Shown here: piece after piece, positions 1 to 6,387 of the stretch
How the letters are laid out: each line of letters begins with the position of its first letter
How positions within the stretch are numbered: the stretch's first letter is position 1
Source of the DNA: Candidatus Coatesiibacteriota bacterium
GTDB lineage: Bacteria > RBG-13-66-14
Assembly (NCBI GenBank): GCA_014728185.1
Contig: WJMB01000219.1
Location: 1 to 9,185 of the forward strand
Direction: 5' to 3'
DNA length: 9,185 nt
Position numbers and translations under genes: made by a program
Notes under the pieces: model-generated
The model's database searches: none
Told to the model about the DNA's origin: nothing
What the model saw: only the letters and a program-made list of their open reading frames with translations

Positions 1-815
1 CTGCCCGCCCGTACGCCCCGGGTGGGGGCGCTCCCGCCGTCGACTACCTCTCGGGGTGCGTAGACGATGAAGACATCGCCGGGTCGGGCGCCGCTGCGAT
101 AGCCCAGGGGGAGCATGACTGAGCCTTCGACGGTGACGGCGGTGATTCTTCCGGCCCAGGGCGCTCCGCCCAGGGTATCGTCGATTGTCCCGAGAGTCTC
201 GTCGATGGCCCGCTCCAGGGCGGCGCCCTGGAGGCTGTCGCGGAAGTCGGCGTTATCGCCCACCGGGGTGCCGGGGGGACGGCGCCGGGCGCCGGTTGCG
301 CTCAACAGGGTCTCGATCCGCGCCTCGTCGAGGAGCTCACCGGTGGGCACCAGGTAGAGGCGCAGGTTGAGCAGCACCAGGGCCTCGTCGCGACGGTAGC
401 CGCTTTCGACCAGGCTGGAATCGGCGGAGCCCTCGCGCACCTCGAGGGCGGCCAGCTCGCCGATCAGGTAGAGCTGGGGGGCCGTGGCGGCGATGTCTGT
501 GCCGGTGATCAACCGCGGAACGTCGGCCGGGTTTTCCCGGTACTCTTCGGCCGGGATCAACGGCCCACTGCTTTCCCGGGCCAGCTCGCGAAGCGACAAG
601 GGATGGAGGGAGTAGCCCCGGGCCAGTTCGGCGACCAGCAGCTCGGCGGCGCCGGCGGCGTCCTGCTCGGCAACCTCGCCGCCCGGACGTAGATCGACGA
701 CAACGACGCGGCGAATCTCACTGTGGGGGCCGTTACCGGGCGGCAGGCAGCCGGAGAGCAGCGCACCGGCGAGGGCGCCGAGAGTGATTAGTCTAGCTGG
801 TCGGCGGCGGCGCAT
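1..815 (-). CDS. Diverged CsgG/FlgT-C-like lipoprotein, 3' end outside window
   Basis: This frame is open from the ATG at 815 to the left edge, giving 271 codons without a stop. The start MRRRRPARLITLGALAGALL followed by SGC is a lipoprotein signal peptide with lipobox LSGC (Cys23), so the product is probably a lipid-anchored envelope protein. A strong ribosome site (GGAGGAAG) directly precedes the ATG. The start lies inside the end of the upstream gene, a 23-nt overlap that suggests coupled translation. After the signal, residues about 33-80 (IRRVVVVDLRPGG, then AAELLVAELARGYSLHPLSLRELARE) resemble the first strand and helix of the CsgG core seen in the neighbouring gene. Residues about 218-255 (PWAGRITAVTVEGSVMLPLG, then YRSGARPGDVFIVY) match the C-terminal FlgT-C-like beta domain of its neighbours. 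The middle is shorter and less conserved than in true CsgG proteins. It is therefore a degenerate third paralogue, perhaps an accessory subunit; exact function unknown. Confidence 0.85.
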   Translation of the reverse strand, partial: MRRRRPARLITLGALAGALLSGCLPPGNGPHSEIRRVVVVDLRPGGEVAEQDAAGAAELLVAELARGYSLHPLSLRELARESSGPLIPAEEYRENPADVPRLITGTDIAATAPQLYLIGELAALEVREGSADSSLVESGYRRDEALVLLNLRLYLVPTGELLDEARIETLLSATGARRRPPGTPVGDNADFRDSLQGAALERAIDETLGTIDDTLGGAPWAGRITAVTVEGSVMLPLGYRSGARPGDVFIVYAPREVVDGGSAPTRGVRAG

Positions 816-1764
816 CTTCCTCCGGCGGCGTCTCGCGCAGGATGTCACCGGTCTGGAAGCCCGTTCCGCTGACGGCCCGACCGATGGAGTAACGCCCGTG
901 GACCTCGACGACCTCGACGGTGCCCCGGCGGTTCTCGTCGCGGCCCAGTGTGAGACCGGTGTTCGGATCGATGAGCTCCTCGCCGACGGCGAAGACCTCG
1001 AAGCGCAGGCCGGGTTCGACACCGACCTCCTCACCGGCGTTCAGATATACCTTGTCTCCGTCGGCCTTGACCACGGCGCCGGTCCAGGGCAGATCGTCGA
1101 GTTTGACCACGATGGCCTCGATGACGGCCTCGACGGCCTCGCGGGCGGCCTTGCCGATCAGCGAGTCATCGTCCCGTAGCTCTCGGGTCAGGACCAGGTC
1201 CTCGCTGGCCAGGGCGCCGCCGAAGGCCCGCTGTTGTCCGACGGCGTTGTGGGCGAAGACGATGCGCCCGCTGACCGTGTCGACGATGCGCAGGTCCAGG
1301 CCGACCTCGACGTCGTGGACGTCTAAGCGAAAGCCGCCGTCCTCGTTCACACCGCCGAAGCTACGCTGCTGATCGCCGAAGGTGGTCAGTGTGGCCAGCA
1401 CCACGGCCTGGGCCCCCACCAGGGAGCCGACCCGGGCGGCGGTTTCCGGCGTCGTCAGGCCGTCCAGACCCAGGGACTGCTCCGCCAGGACCTGTTCGAG
1501 CTGAGCGCGCTCGAAGACGCGGAACATCCGGGTGTTGACCAGATAGGTGGTCAGGATCTCGCCCAGGGCGTCGCTCACTCCGGACCCGACGCCGGATTCA
1601 TCCCTGACCGGGGCCACGACGATGCGCCGCAGCAGGTAGAGCTCACCGGGACGCGCCGGACGTCGGCTGAGCACCCGGGGCTCCGGGGGACGGGCGCAGC
1701 CCGCGGCCAATAGAGCCAGCAGCACGGTTATCAGCAAGCAGGTAACAAGGGGGTTTCTTCTCAT
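793..1764 (-). CDS. CsgG-family outer-membrane lipoprotein (paralogue 2)
   Basis: This is a 323-residue lipoprotein. The chosen start (ATG at 1764) begins MRRNPLVTCLLITVLLALL and ends in lipobox LAAGC (Cys23). The frame extends upstream to a GTG at 1809, but those 15 residues would sit before a textbook signal peptide. No strong ribosome site is visible for either start. Residues about 46-222 form the CsgG core: RRIVVAPVRDESG, ILTTYLVNTRMFRVFERAQL, the VGAQAVVLATLTTF strand and LRIVDTVSGRIVFAHNAVG. Residues about 226-310 form a C-terminal beta domain (PWTGAVVKADGDKVYLNAGEE to GYSIGRA-like RYSIGRAVSG and TGDILRE), followed by an acidic proline-rich tail. CsgG of curli systems is a lipid-anchored outer-membrane export channel, and HfaB is a relative. 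This protein is longer than CsgG by the extra C-terminal domain. It is about half identical by eye to the product of 2730-3614. A channel or periplasmic scaffold role is inferred; no curli subunit is nearby. Confidence 0.93.
   Translation of the reverse strand: MRRNPLVTCLLITVLLALLAAGCARPPEPRVLSRRPARPGELYLLRRIVVAPVRDESGVGSGVSDALGEILTTYLVNTRMFRVFERAQLEQVLAEQSLGLDGLTTPETAARVGSLVGAQAVVLATLTTFGDQQRSFGGVNEDGGFRLDVHDVEVGLDLRIVDTVSGRIVFAHNAVGQQRAFGGALASEDLVLTRELRDDDSLIGKAAREAVEAVIEAIVVKLDDLPWTGAVVKADGDKVYLNAGEEVGVEPGLRFEVFAVGEELIDPNTGLTLGRDENRRGTVEVVEVHGRYSIGRAVSGTGFQTGDILRETPPEEDAPPPTS
1058..1089 (-). repeat. 32-bp identity tract shared with 2968-2999
   Basis: This stretch of the lipoprotein gene is identical over 32 bases to 2968-2999 in the other CsgG-family gene. 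It encodes the start of the C-terminal beta domain (PWTGAVVKADGD region). Identity extends to third codon positions, whereas flanking parts of the two genes differ freely. Confidence 0.85.
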
Positions 1765-1852
1765 CGGGTAATATCCAAGACGGTGGTGGGGCCGGCGGGT
1801 TAACTGCACAAGGGATCGCGCACTTTGTCCGGACCGGATTGTGGTTACTAAC

Positions 1853-2045
1853 TGCTGGTTTTAAGCGCGTAGACTCTTAGATAATCTGTCGCTGATTGAG
1901 TATTCAGAAAGTGGCGGCGACAGGGGCGTAGCTCTCAAGACACTCTACAATGACGACGGCACGATACGTTCATCCGAATGTTACCCGGCTCATAAGCCCA
2001 TCAATAACGAGTAAAAAGGGTACGCATGATGAAATCGGCCTTAAC
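1853..2045 (+). repeat. Diverged intergenic repeat, copy A
   Basis: This stretch aligns with 7705-7899 in the same orientation. Anchors in both copies are GCTG, CTGTC (1886-1890), AAAGTGGCGGC (1908-1918), CGTTC (1967) and CTCATAA (1989-1995). From 1967 to 2045 the two copies align without a gap at about 67% identity by my hand count; the part between the anchors at 1908 and 1967 is weaker and needs a 5-base gap. Neither copy carries a convincing reading frame, so this looks like a decayed mobile element, a non-coding RNA or another dispersed repeat. Boundaries are approximate. Confidence 0.55.
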
Positions 2046-2068
2046 GGGCACTGCATATAAAACCGCTA

Positions 2069-2083
2069 GGGATTATCACGCGC
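2069..2083 (+). repeat. Short direct repeat, first copy
   Basis: GGGATTATCACGCGC here recurs with one mismatch at 2287-2301 (GGGATTATCACTCGC), about 218 bp away in the same gap. It could be a protein-binding site or a leftover of the decayed element. Confidence 0.4.
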
Positions 2084-2161
2084 TCATAAACAGGCATGTA
2101 TCTCTAATCGCTTGTTATTAGTACTTTATAGCCGTGCAGGCTGTCGCTGTCCGCGCGCAGT

Positions 2162-2211
2162 CTGGTGGCGGAAAACCAGGCTTGCCCGAAGCGGACGCTC
2201 TGCTTCGGGCA
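2162..2211. other. Two adjacent stem-loops in a GC-rich island
   Basis: The first hairpin has arms CTGGT (2162-2166) and ACCAG (2175-2179) with an 8-base loop. The second has perfect 10-bp arms TGCCCGAAGC (2183-2192) and GCTTCGGGCA (2202-2211) with a 9-base loop. They stand out in an otherwise AT-rich stretch. Neither side has a proper T-run, so termination is only one possibility. A small structured RNA or a protein-binding hairpin are others. Confidence 0.5.
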
Positions 2212-2286
2212 GACGCGACTCCTGACCCAGATCCCGGGCTTACCAGTCATATTGAGGCTAAATGCTTTTCAATAGCTTTTGGGATT

Positions 2287-2301
2287 GGGATTATCACTCG
2301 C
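2287..2301 (+). repeat. Short direct repeat, second copy
   Basis: GGGATTATCACTCGC matches 2069-2083 at 14 of 15 positions in the same orientation. Confidence 0.4.
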
Positions 2302-2503
2302 AATTGAACCGGAGTACACTTCTAACAACTTGTGAGGTAATGAATTATAGATTGATTAACTGTTACATCCAGGCAGTCGTTGAGGGGCACTGGATTTGTT
2401 TACCCTTTGATTATCCAGGCGCTTCGTCTAGCTGAGGTACATCTTCACAATGACCGATCGCGACCTTTGCCGAATCCAATGCACGTCAACCGTGAATACG
2501 CCC

Positions 2504-2524
2504 GGCTTTGGCACGTTTTTTGCA
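2504..2524 (+). promoter_or_regulatory. Sigma54 (-24/-12) promoter motif, rightward
   Basis: TTGGCACG, four bases, then TTGCA is an exact fit to the RpoN consensus TGGCAC-N5-TTGCW. The invariant GG (2510-2511) and GC (2522-2523) have the canonical separation. Transcription would start near 2535 and run into the opposing promoter motif and antisense to the CsgG gene; no gene is visible downstream on this strand. Sigma54 promoters need an enhancer-binding activator, and no site for one could be assigned. Confidence 0.5.
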
Positions 2525-2566
2525 GCAGAGCGGGGAGGGTTTGGGACGAAAGCGGCGCGGGAATCC

Positions 2567-2586
2567 GCAAAAAACGTGCCAAAGCC
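2567..2586 (-). promoter_or_regulatory. Sigma54 (-24/-12) promoter motif, leftward
   Basis: This is the perfect inverted copy of 2504-2523 and therefore carries TGGCAC-N5-TTGC with the same spacing; the next base is G rather than the preferred A or T. Transcription would start near 2555 and run leftward through the gap toward the lipoprotein pair that begins at 1764, giving a leader of nearly 800 bases. That link is inferred. Confidence 0.45.
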
Positions 2587-2652
2587 TGCCCGTAGGTCGA
2601 GTTACGGCGTCCTTGGCCGATCGGCGATTCGGCAAAGGTCGCGGGTGTGGAG

Positions 2653-2677
2653 AGGGCGGCGGGTCTTCCGCCGCCCT
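2653..2677 (-). terminator. Strong hairpin downstream of CsgG gene, possible terminator
   Basis: Perfect 10-bp arms AGGGCGGCGG (2653-2662) and CCGCCGCCCT (2668-2677) enclose a 5-base loop, about 53 bp past the stop at 2730. No T-run follows on the minus strand. It may terminate weakly or protect the 3' end of the operon mRNA. Confidence 0.5.
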
Positions 2678-2691
2678 GCGTGGTCGATGCG

Positions 2692-2725
2692 GGCCGGATG
2701 CCGGTTCGCTGTACGGGCATCGGCC
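2692..2725 (-). terminator. GC-rich hairpin just after the CsgG stop codon
   Basis: GGCC, one bulged G and GATGCC (2692-2702) pair with GGCATCGGCC (2716-2725) around a 13-base loop, starting five bases past the stop. With the hairpin at 2653-2677 it forms a tandem of stems at the operon end. No T-run follows. Confidence 0.35.
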
Positions 2726-2729
2726 GGGG

Positions 2730-3614
2730 TTAGTATCCCTTCTCGCGGACGATATCCCCGCCGGTGAAGCCGCCGCCGGAGGTGGCCCGGCAGATGGCGT
2801 ACTTCTCCTTGACGTCCATGACCTGGATGACACCGATCAGGGTTTCCTCGGCGCCCAGGGAGATGCCCGTGGTGGGGTCGATGAGATCTTCGCCGCGCTG
2901 ATATATCTTGAACTCCATCCCGGTCTCGATGCCGGCTTCCATACCGGCGTTGATGAAGACGCGGTCGCCGTCGGCCTTGACCACGGCGCCGGTCCAGGGG
3001 ATGTCCTTCATCTTGACGCTGATGGCCTCGACGATCTCCTCGATGGCCTGGCGGGCGGCCTTGCCCTCGAGGGTGTTGTTGAAGTCGCTGCCGGCGCCGA
3101 TGATCATGCCGGGAACCATCATGGCGCCGCCGGCTTCGCTCTCCTCGCCGGTGGCCGAGTGGGCGAAGATTATCTCACCGGTGGTTGTGTCGATGATGCG
3201 GATATCCAGGGTGACCCGGGCGGTGTGGCGGTTGAAGCCGATGCCGCCGAGCATGGTGCCCAGTCCGACGGAGTCCTCCTGGGAGGAGAACTCGGTCACC
3301 GAGCCGTAGACGATGGCCTGGACGCCCAGGAGCTTGCCGATCTCCGGAGCGGTCTGGGGAGTTACCAGGCCGCTGGTGCCCAGGGCCTGCTCCTCCATGA
3401 CCCGGGCCAACTGGTCGCGCTCGTAGACCTGGAACTTGCCGGTGTTGACCAGGGCGGTGGTCAACACGTCGGCCAGGCCGGTGCCGACGTTGTAGGAGCT
3501 GCCGGCTTTGTCTTCGAGGGCGGCCACGGCGATGCGCTTGCGCATCTCCATGGCGCCGGCGGAGCCGACCAGGGCCAGCACCAGGCAGAAGGTTATCAGG
3601 GCCGTCTTTTTCAT
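2730..3614 (-). CDS. CsgG-family envelope protein (paralogue 1)
   Basis: This 294-residue protein starts at the ATG at 3614, with ribosome site GGAGGT eight bases upstream. The signal peptide MKKTALITFCLVLALVGSAG with AGA-like cleavage near residue 21 is a plain Sec signal; there is no lipobox, unlike the paralogue at 793-1764. The CsgG core spans about residues 27-201: RKRIAVAALEDKAG, VLTTALVNTGKFQVYERDQL, GVQAIVYGSVTEF, LDIRIIDTTTGEIIFAHSA and GKAARQAIEEIVEAI. A C-terminal beta domain, FlgT-C-like, covers about 206-292 (PWTGAVVKADGDRVFINAG to GGDIVRE). CsgG forms the outer-membrane channel for curli subunits; related proteins in other phyla have mostly unknown cargo. The glycine/methionine-rich insert at about 116-175 corresponds in position to the channel-forming part of CsgG, but I cannot confirm pore strands. 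It is the last gene of the operon, 139 bp after the FlgT-like gene. Confidence 0.95.
   Translation of the reverse strand: MKKTALITFCLVLALVGSAGAMEMRKRIAVAALEDKAGSSYNVGTGLADVLTTALVNTGKFQVYERDQLARVMEEQALGTSGLVTPQTAPEIGKLLGVQAIVYGSVTEFSSQEDSVGLGTMLGGIGFNRHTARVTLDIRIIDTTTGEIIFAHSATGEESEAGGAMMVPGMIIGAGSDFNNTLEGKAARQAIEEIVEAISVKMKDIPWTGAVVKADGDRVFINAGMEAGIETGMEFKIYQRGEDLIDPTTGISLGAEETLIGVIQVMDVKEKYAICRATSGGGFTGGDIVREKGY
2968..2999 (-). repeat. 32-bp identity tract shared with 1058-1089
   Basis: This is the counterpart of 1058-1089, identical over 32 bases including silent positions. It encodes the PWTGAVVKADGD region of this CsgG-family protein. Confidence 0.85.
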
Positions 3615-3651
3615 TGCGATCTACCTCCGCGAAGCGGTCAAGGGGATGCGC

Positions 3652-3676
3652 CCGGGATCGCTTGCCCGTATCCCGG
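3652..3676 (-). other. Intercistronic stem-loop before the CsgG gene
   Basis: Arms CCGGGAT (3652-3658) and ATCCCGG (3670-3676) pair perfectly around an 11-base loop, about 38 bases upstream of the ATG at 3614. It may affect mRNA stability or translation of the last operon gene. Confidence 0.4.
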
Positions 3677-3753
3677 CGGCGCTTGGCTGTATGGGGTAGG
3701 GCGACGGAGGTGACCCGCTGCCGTCGCGACCGCCGCCCCGGGGGTGAAACCGG

Positions 3754-4989
3754 TTACTCGGGGACCACCTCGTCCTCGTCGGGCGGTGTTTCGCCCTGGG
3801 GAGCGATGGCCAGTTGGACCTGATCGTAGCTCTGGCCGTAGACGACGACCTCGAATTCGCCCTCGCCGCGCGGCTTGTAGTTGATCTCCTTGGCCAGGGC
3901 GGCGGCGTCGTAGTCGGACTGGACCTCCAGCTTGGCGGTCAGGCCGAAGTGCTGGCGGACGTTGATGCGCTCGATGCCGCGGATCTGCTCCTGCATCCAG
4001 ACCATCAGACTGTTCAGCGTGGCGCTGTCGGCGTTGTAGACGGTGACCTGGATGGTCTGACCCTGGGCGGCCTCGCGGGCCCAGGCCTTGAGGATCTGCC
4101 CCATGATCTTGTCGGCGGCCTGGCTGGTGGCCTGGCGCAGGGCCTCGTTGCCTCCGGTCAGGTCGTCGGTGTGGGCGGCGCTGGCGCTCTTGGAGGTCGA
4201 GGCGACCATCCGCGCCGATCCCGTCGAGTAGGCCTTGAGGTTTACGGTGGCCTGGTAGGAGCGCATCCCGCTGCCGGCGGTGACGCCGTAGGCGGTGATA
4301 TCGGAGCCTTTGACGACGGCCTTGCCGGTGATGACGTACTCGGCGCCGTACTGCAGGCCAATCTCGGCGGCGGCCATGGCGTCGCCGGTCAGGGCGGCCA
4401 TCACCATGTCACGGTCGATGTTGCGGCGGGCCTGGGCGGCGTCGACCAGGGGGAACTCGTTATCGAGCAGGATCTCCTGCAGGGTCATCTCCGTGGTGCC
4501 CATATCCAGGGCTTCCCAGTCCCACCAGTAGTAATGGTAGCCCTGGAGGAGGTTTTCCTCTTCGATCACAACCATGATGCGCGGGTTGCCGATCATGGTG
4601 CTGATGGTAAAGACATCGAGCTCGGAGAGCTTCTCCTCGAGGGCTCCCTTGGCCACGGTGCATTCGACCTCGACCTCGTAGGAGTTCTCGAAGGAGCCGT
4701 AGCCCTCGTTGAGGACCCTGTAGTCCAGCACGTAGGCGTTGGAGCGAGCGTAGATGGAGTCCTCGAGGGTCTCGAACATCTCGACCCGGGTCTGGGAATC
4801 GATGAACATCCCCGTGGTCTGTTCGACGGCCTGGCGGATGGCGTCCTTGATGGCGTCGTCGCGGGCCTTGGCGATGTCGCCGTTGTAGATCACGCCCAGT
4901 CCGGTGGCCCGGACGCTGACGGTCTCCGCCGCGCCGGCGGCGGCCGTGAGGACCAGGCAGACCGCGAATAGCGTGGTTAGTTTGCGCAT
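3754..4989 (-). CDS. FlgT-like periplasmic/envelope protein
   Basis: This 411-residue protein starts at the ATG at 4989, chosen because it has ribosome site GAGGAG six bases upstream and begins a clean signal peptide (MRKLTTLFAVCLVLTAAAGA, cleavage near residue 20). The frame continues upstream to 5202, but that part reads as arginine/proline-rich non-coding translation. Residues about 23-120 are an FlgT N-terminal/LPP20-type domain: VRATGLGVIYNGDIAKARDD, AVEQTTG, FETLEDSIYARS and a closing VECTVAKGALEEKL. Residues about 135-303 resemble the CsgG/FlgT middle domain (PRIMVVIEEENL, AEIGLQYGAEYVITGKAVV, ADKIMGQILKAW). Residues about 311-395 are a further small alpha/beta domain, and the tail is acidic. 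FlgT builds the H ring around the flagellar basal body in Vibrio; no flagellar gene is nearby, so a ring or scaffold for another envelope complex is more likely. The tract YHYYWWDWEA (151-160) is an unusual aromatic insert. Confidence 0.92.
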   Translation of the reverse strand: MRKLTTLFAVCLVLTAAAGAAETVSVRATGLGVIYNGDIAKARDDAIKDAIRQAVEQTTGMFIDSQTRVEMFETLEDSIYARSNAYVLDYRVLNEGYGSFENSYEVEVECTVAKGALEEKLSELDVFTISTMIGNPRIMVVIEEENLLQGYHYYWWDWEALDMGTTEMTLQEILLDNEFPLVDAAQARRNIDRDMVMAALTGDAMAAAEIGLQYGAEYVITGKAVVKGSDITAYGVTAGSGMRSYQATVNLKAYSTGSARMVASTSKSASAAHTDDLTGGNEALRQATSQAADKIMGQILKAWAREAAQGQTIQVTVYNADSATLNSLMVWMQEQIRGIERINVRQHFGLTAKLEVQSDYDAAALAKEINYKPRGEGEFEVVVYGQSYDQVQLAIAPQGETPPDEDEVVPE

Positions 4990-5009
4990 CTTGTCTCCTC
5001 GAATGTGTC

Positions 5010-5043
5010 GGGCCCGGTTGGGCTTACCGGCTGCGCCGGGCCC
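5010..5043 (-). other. Intercistronic stem-loop before the FlgT-like gene
   Basis: Arms GGGCCCGG (5010-5017) and CCGGGCCC (5036-5043) are a perfect 8-bp inverted repeat, 21 bases upstream of the ATG at 4989. An alternative pairing uses CCGGT (5014-5018) with ACCGG (5026-5030), so two exclusive structures are possible. The 234-bp gap around it shows no clear promoter. Confidence 0.45.
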
Positions 5044-5223
5044 GTTGATGATCTCAGGTCGGGATCGGCGGGCTGGAGGGATGGACGGGCCGATTAGTGT
5101 GGAGGGAGGTCTGGCTCGGATCGCGAAGCGTTGTGGACTCAGGCGTCTCGACAGGCTTGGTAATAAGCGCGTCCGATTCTTTTCTCCCCGGCCGTTTTCC
5201 ACCCGGGTTCCCGCTATCAGCCC

Positions 5224-6363
5224 CTAGTACTCGGCGAGGATGGTTTCGATGACCTTGACGGCGTTGACGGCGTCGGTGCCGCTGATGAAGTCCAGGGGCT
5301 CGAAGTAGCCGGCTCCGTCGGCGGAGAGGATGCCCCGGGTGGAGCAGGCGACGATGGCGCCGTAGGCCCAGTTGTCGGCCCGCACGTCGCGGAACTGGCT
5401 CTCGCCTGACATGCCGCGGATGAGCAGCTCGTTGTCGCCGGTGGCCTTGGCCAGCACGCTGGCGGCCAGATAGGCGAACTCGGCCCGGTTCATCTTGGCG
5501 TCGGGCAGGAAGCTGCCGTCGGGATAGGTATCCATCAGGCCGGTCTCGATCATCAGGTTGATCTCGGGCAGGGCCCAGTGATCGGCGATGTCGGTGGCGT
5601 AGTACTCACCGGCGCCGGTCTCGGGCTCGCCGGGGCCGACGAAGTCCGGTCCGCCGTAGCTGGTCACGCTGCGGCGCTCCAAACGGGAGAGGTCGAGCTC
5701 GCGGGCGAAGACCGCAGCGGCGTCGGCGCGGCCGATACGGTAGAGGAAGGCGATCGCGCGGTAGTTCTCGTCCTCGACGCCCTGCATCAGGCGCTCGGCC
5801 AGCTTGAGGCGGTCGTAGGTGTTCTGGATCTCACTGTTGGTCGGATCGAGCTCCAAGGCCTTCTCCAGAGCGTAGTCGGCCTCCTTGAAGTAACCGACCT
5901 GGGCGGCGCCGATGGCCCACCACATCTTGGCGATGGCGTCCTCGGTGTCCTCGTGGGCGGCCTTCTGGAACAGCAGGCGCGCCTGACGCGGGTTGCCCTG
6001 CTCGATGAGCACCAGGCCCTTGCCGATCTTGCCGTAGACGTCGTCGGGGTCCAGACCCATGCTCTTGTTGAACTTGTCCATGGCCATATCGAGCAGTTCC
6101 AGGCGGCCCTCGCCGGTGGCGTCGGCGCTCTGGCGGAAGTAGACGAAACCGATGCCGGAGTAAGCCGGAGCGTAGCGGTGATCGAGGTCGATGGCGCGCT
6201 CGAAGGCCGCGATGGCCTTGTCGTACTCGCGCTGCTCGAGGTACTTGTGGCCGGTGGCCGTGTGGCTTTCCGGAGTGTCGCCGTAGCTCTCGGGCTCGGG
6301 ACGGCAACCGGCGATCATGCCGACCACGGCGGCCAGGGCTAGAATGACGGCCAGCTTCTTCAT
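5224..6363 (-). CDS. TPR and SLH-domain lipoprotein
   Basis: This 379-residue lipoprotein begins MKKLAVILALAAVVGMIAGC (lipobox IAGC, Cys20), with an AAGGA ribosome site about 9-10 bases before the ATG. Residues about 34-177 hold roughly four tetratricopeptide repeats, for example ATGHKYLEQREYDKAIAAFE and KEADYALEKALELDPTNSEI; TPRs mediate protein-protein contacts. Residues about 255-305 are a good S-layer homology domain (ADHWALPEINLMIETGLMD, YPDGSFLP, NRAEFAYLA), and about 324-372 a second, weaker one (FRDVRADNWAYGAI, GYFEPLDF). SLH domains bind peptidoglycan-linked polymers; in diderms they can tie the outer membrane to the wall. The lipid anchor, TPR surface and SLH domains together suggest a tether that fixes the neighbouring CsgG/FlgT-like proteins to the cell wall. 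The stop is 234 bp from the next gene and the start 67 bp after the previous stop. Confidence 0.95.
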   Translation of the reverse strand: MKKLAVILALAAVVGMIAGCRPEPESYGDTPESHTATGHKYLEQREYDKAIAAFERAIDLDHRYAPAYSGIGFVYFRQSADATGEGRLELLDMAMDKFNKSMGLDPDDVYGKIGKGLVLIEQGNPRQARLLFQKAAHEDTEDAIAKMWWAIGAAQVGYFKEADYALEKALELDPTNSEIQNTYDRLKLAERLMQGVEDENYRAIAFLYRIGRADAAAVFARELDLSRLERRSVTSYGGPDFVGPGEPETGAGEYYATDIADHWALPEINLMIETGLMDTYPDGSFLPDAKMNRAEFAYLAASVLAKATGDNELLIRGMSGESQFRDVRADNWAYGAIVACSTRGILSADGAGYFEPLDFISGTDAVNAVKVIETILAEY

Positions 6364-6387
6364 CGTCGGGTTTCCTTTTCCTTGCGG

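Larger units (their letters stand above)
2459..2643. repeat. 185-bp nested palindrome with two pairs of perfect arms
   Basis: The outer arms are perfect 18-bp inverted repeats: CGCGACCTTTGCCGAATC at 2459-2476 and its reverse complement at 2626-2643. The inner arms are perfect 20-bp inverted repeats: GGCTTTGGCACGTTTTTTGC at 2504-2523 and its reverse complement at 2567-2586, with 43 bases between them. The segments between outer and inner arms are 27 bases on the left and 39 on the right and are only loosely similar. The element can thus be read as two copies of one module (outer arm, spacer, inner arm) facing each other. It could be a MITE-like or REP-like repeat, a paired regulatory region, or a recombination site. 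It begins about 87 bp beyond the stop of the CsgG gene at 2730. Confidence 0.85.
1765..2729. other. 965-bp gene-free gap, partly AT-rich
   Basis: No convincing gene is seen on either strand between the start of the lipoprotein gene and the stop of the next CsgG gene. The stretch from about 1850 to 2460 is clearly poorer in GC than the surrounding genes. It holds a diverged repeat (1853-2045), a short direct repeat, a pair of hairpins (2162-2211), the nested palindrome (2459-2643) and two hairpins just after the next gene's stop. Short open frames here lack ribosome sites and family features. The promoter of the leftward lipoprotein pair should lie here, but I see no strong sigma70 match close to 1764. 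Confidence 0.7.

Noticed and set aside
1765..1809. GTG start at 1809 for the CsgG lipoprotein
   Set aside because: It would add 15 residues ahead of a textbook lipoprotein signal, and no ribosome site supports it.
2459..2643. Integron attC site
   Set aside because: The arms are perfect and paired in two blocks, no attC-type core sites were recognised, and there are no gene cassettes around it.
2380..2833. Several short frames crossing the nested palindrome
   Set aside because: They run through the inverted repeats and hairpins on both strands and show no protein-like pattern.
2508..3713. A 401-codon open frame on the plus strand opposite the CsgG gene
   Set aside because: Its translation is a glycine/aspartate/leucine-rich mirror of the real gene, typical of antisense frames in GC-rich DNA. 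The minus-strand frame has a signal peptide, a ribosome site and a recognised family.
3814..4971. A 385-codon plus-strand frame opposite the FlgT-like gene
   Set aside because: It is low-complexity (G, V, L, D, A) and has no signal, domain or ribosome site; the opposite strand carries a recognisable protein.
4990..5202. A 71-residue N-terminal extension of the FlgT-like protein
   Set aside because: It is arginine/proline-rich and would hide a clean signal peptide; the ATG at 4989 has a good ribosome site.
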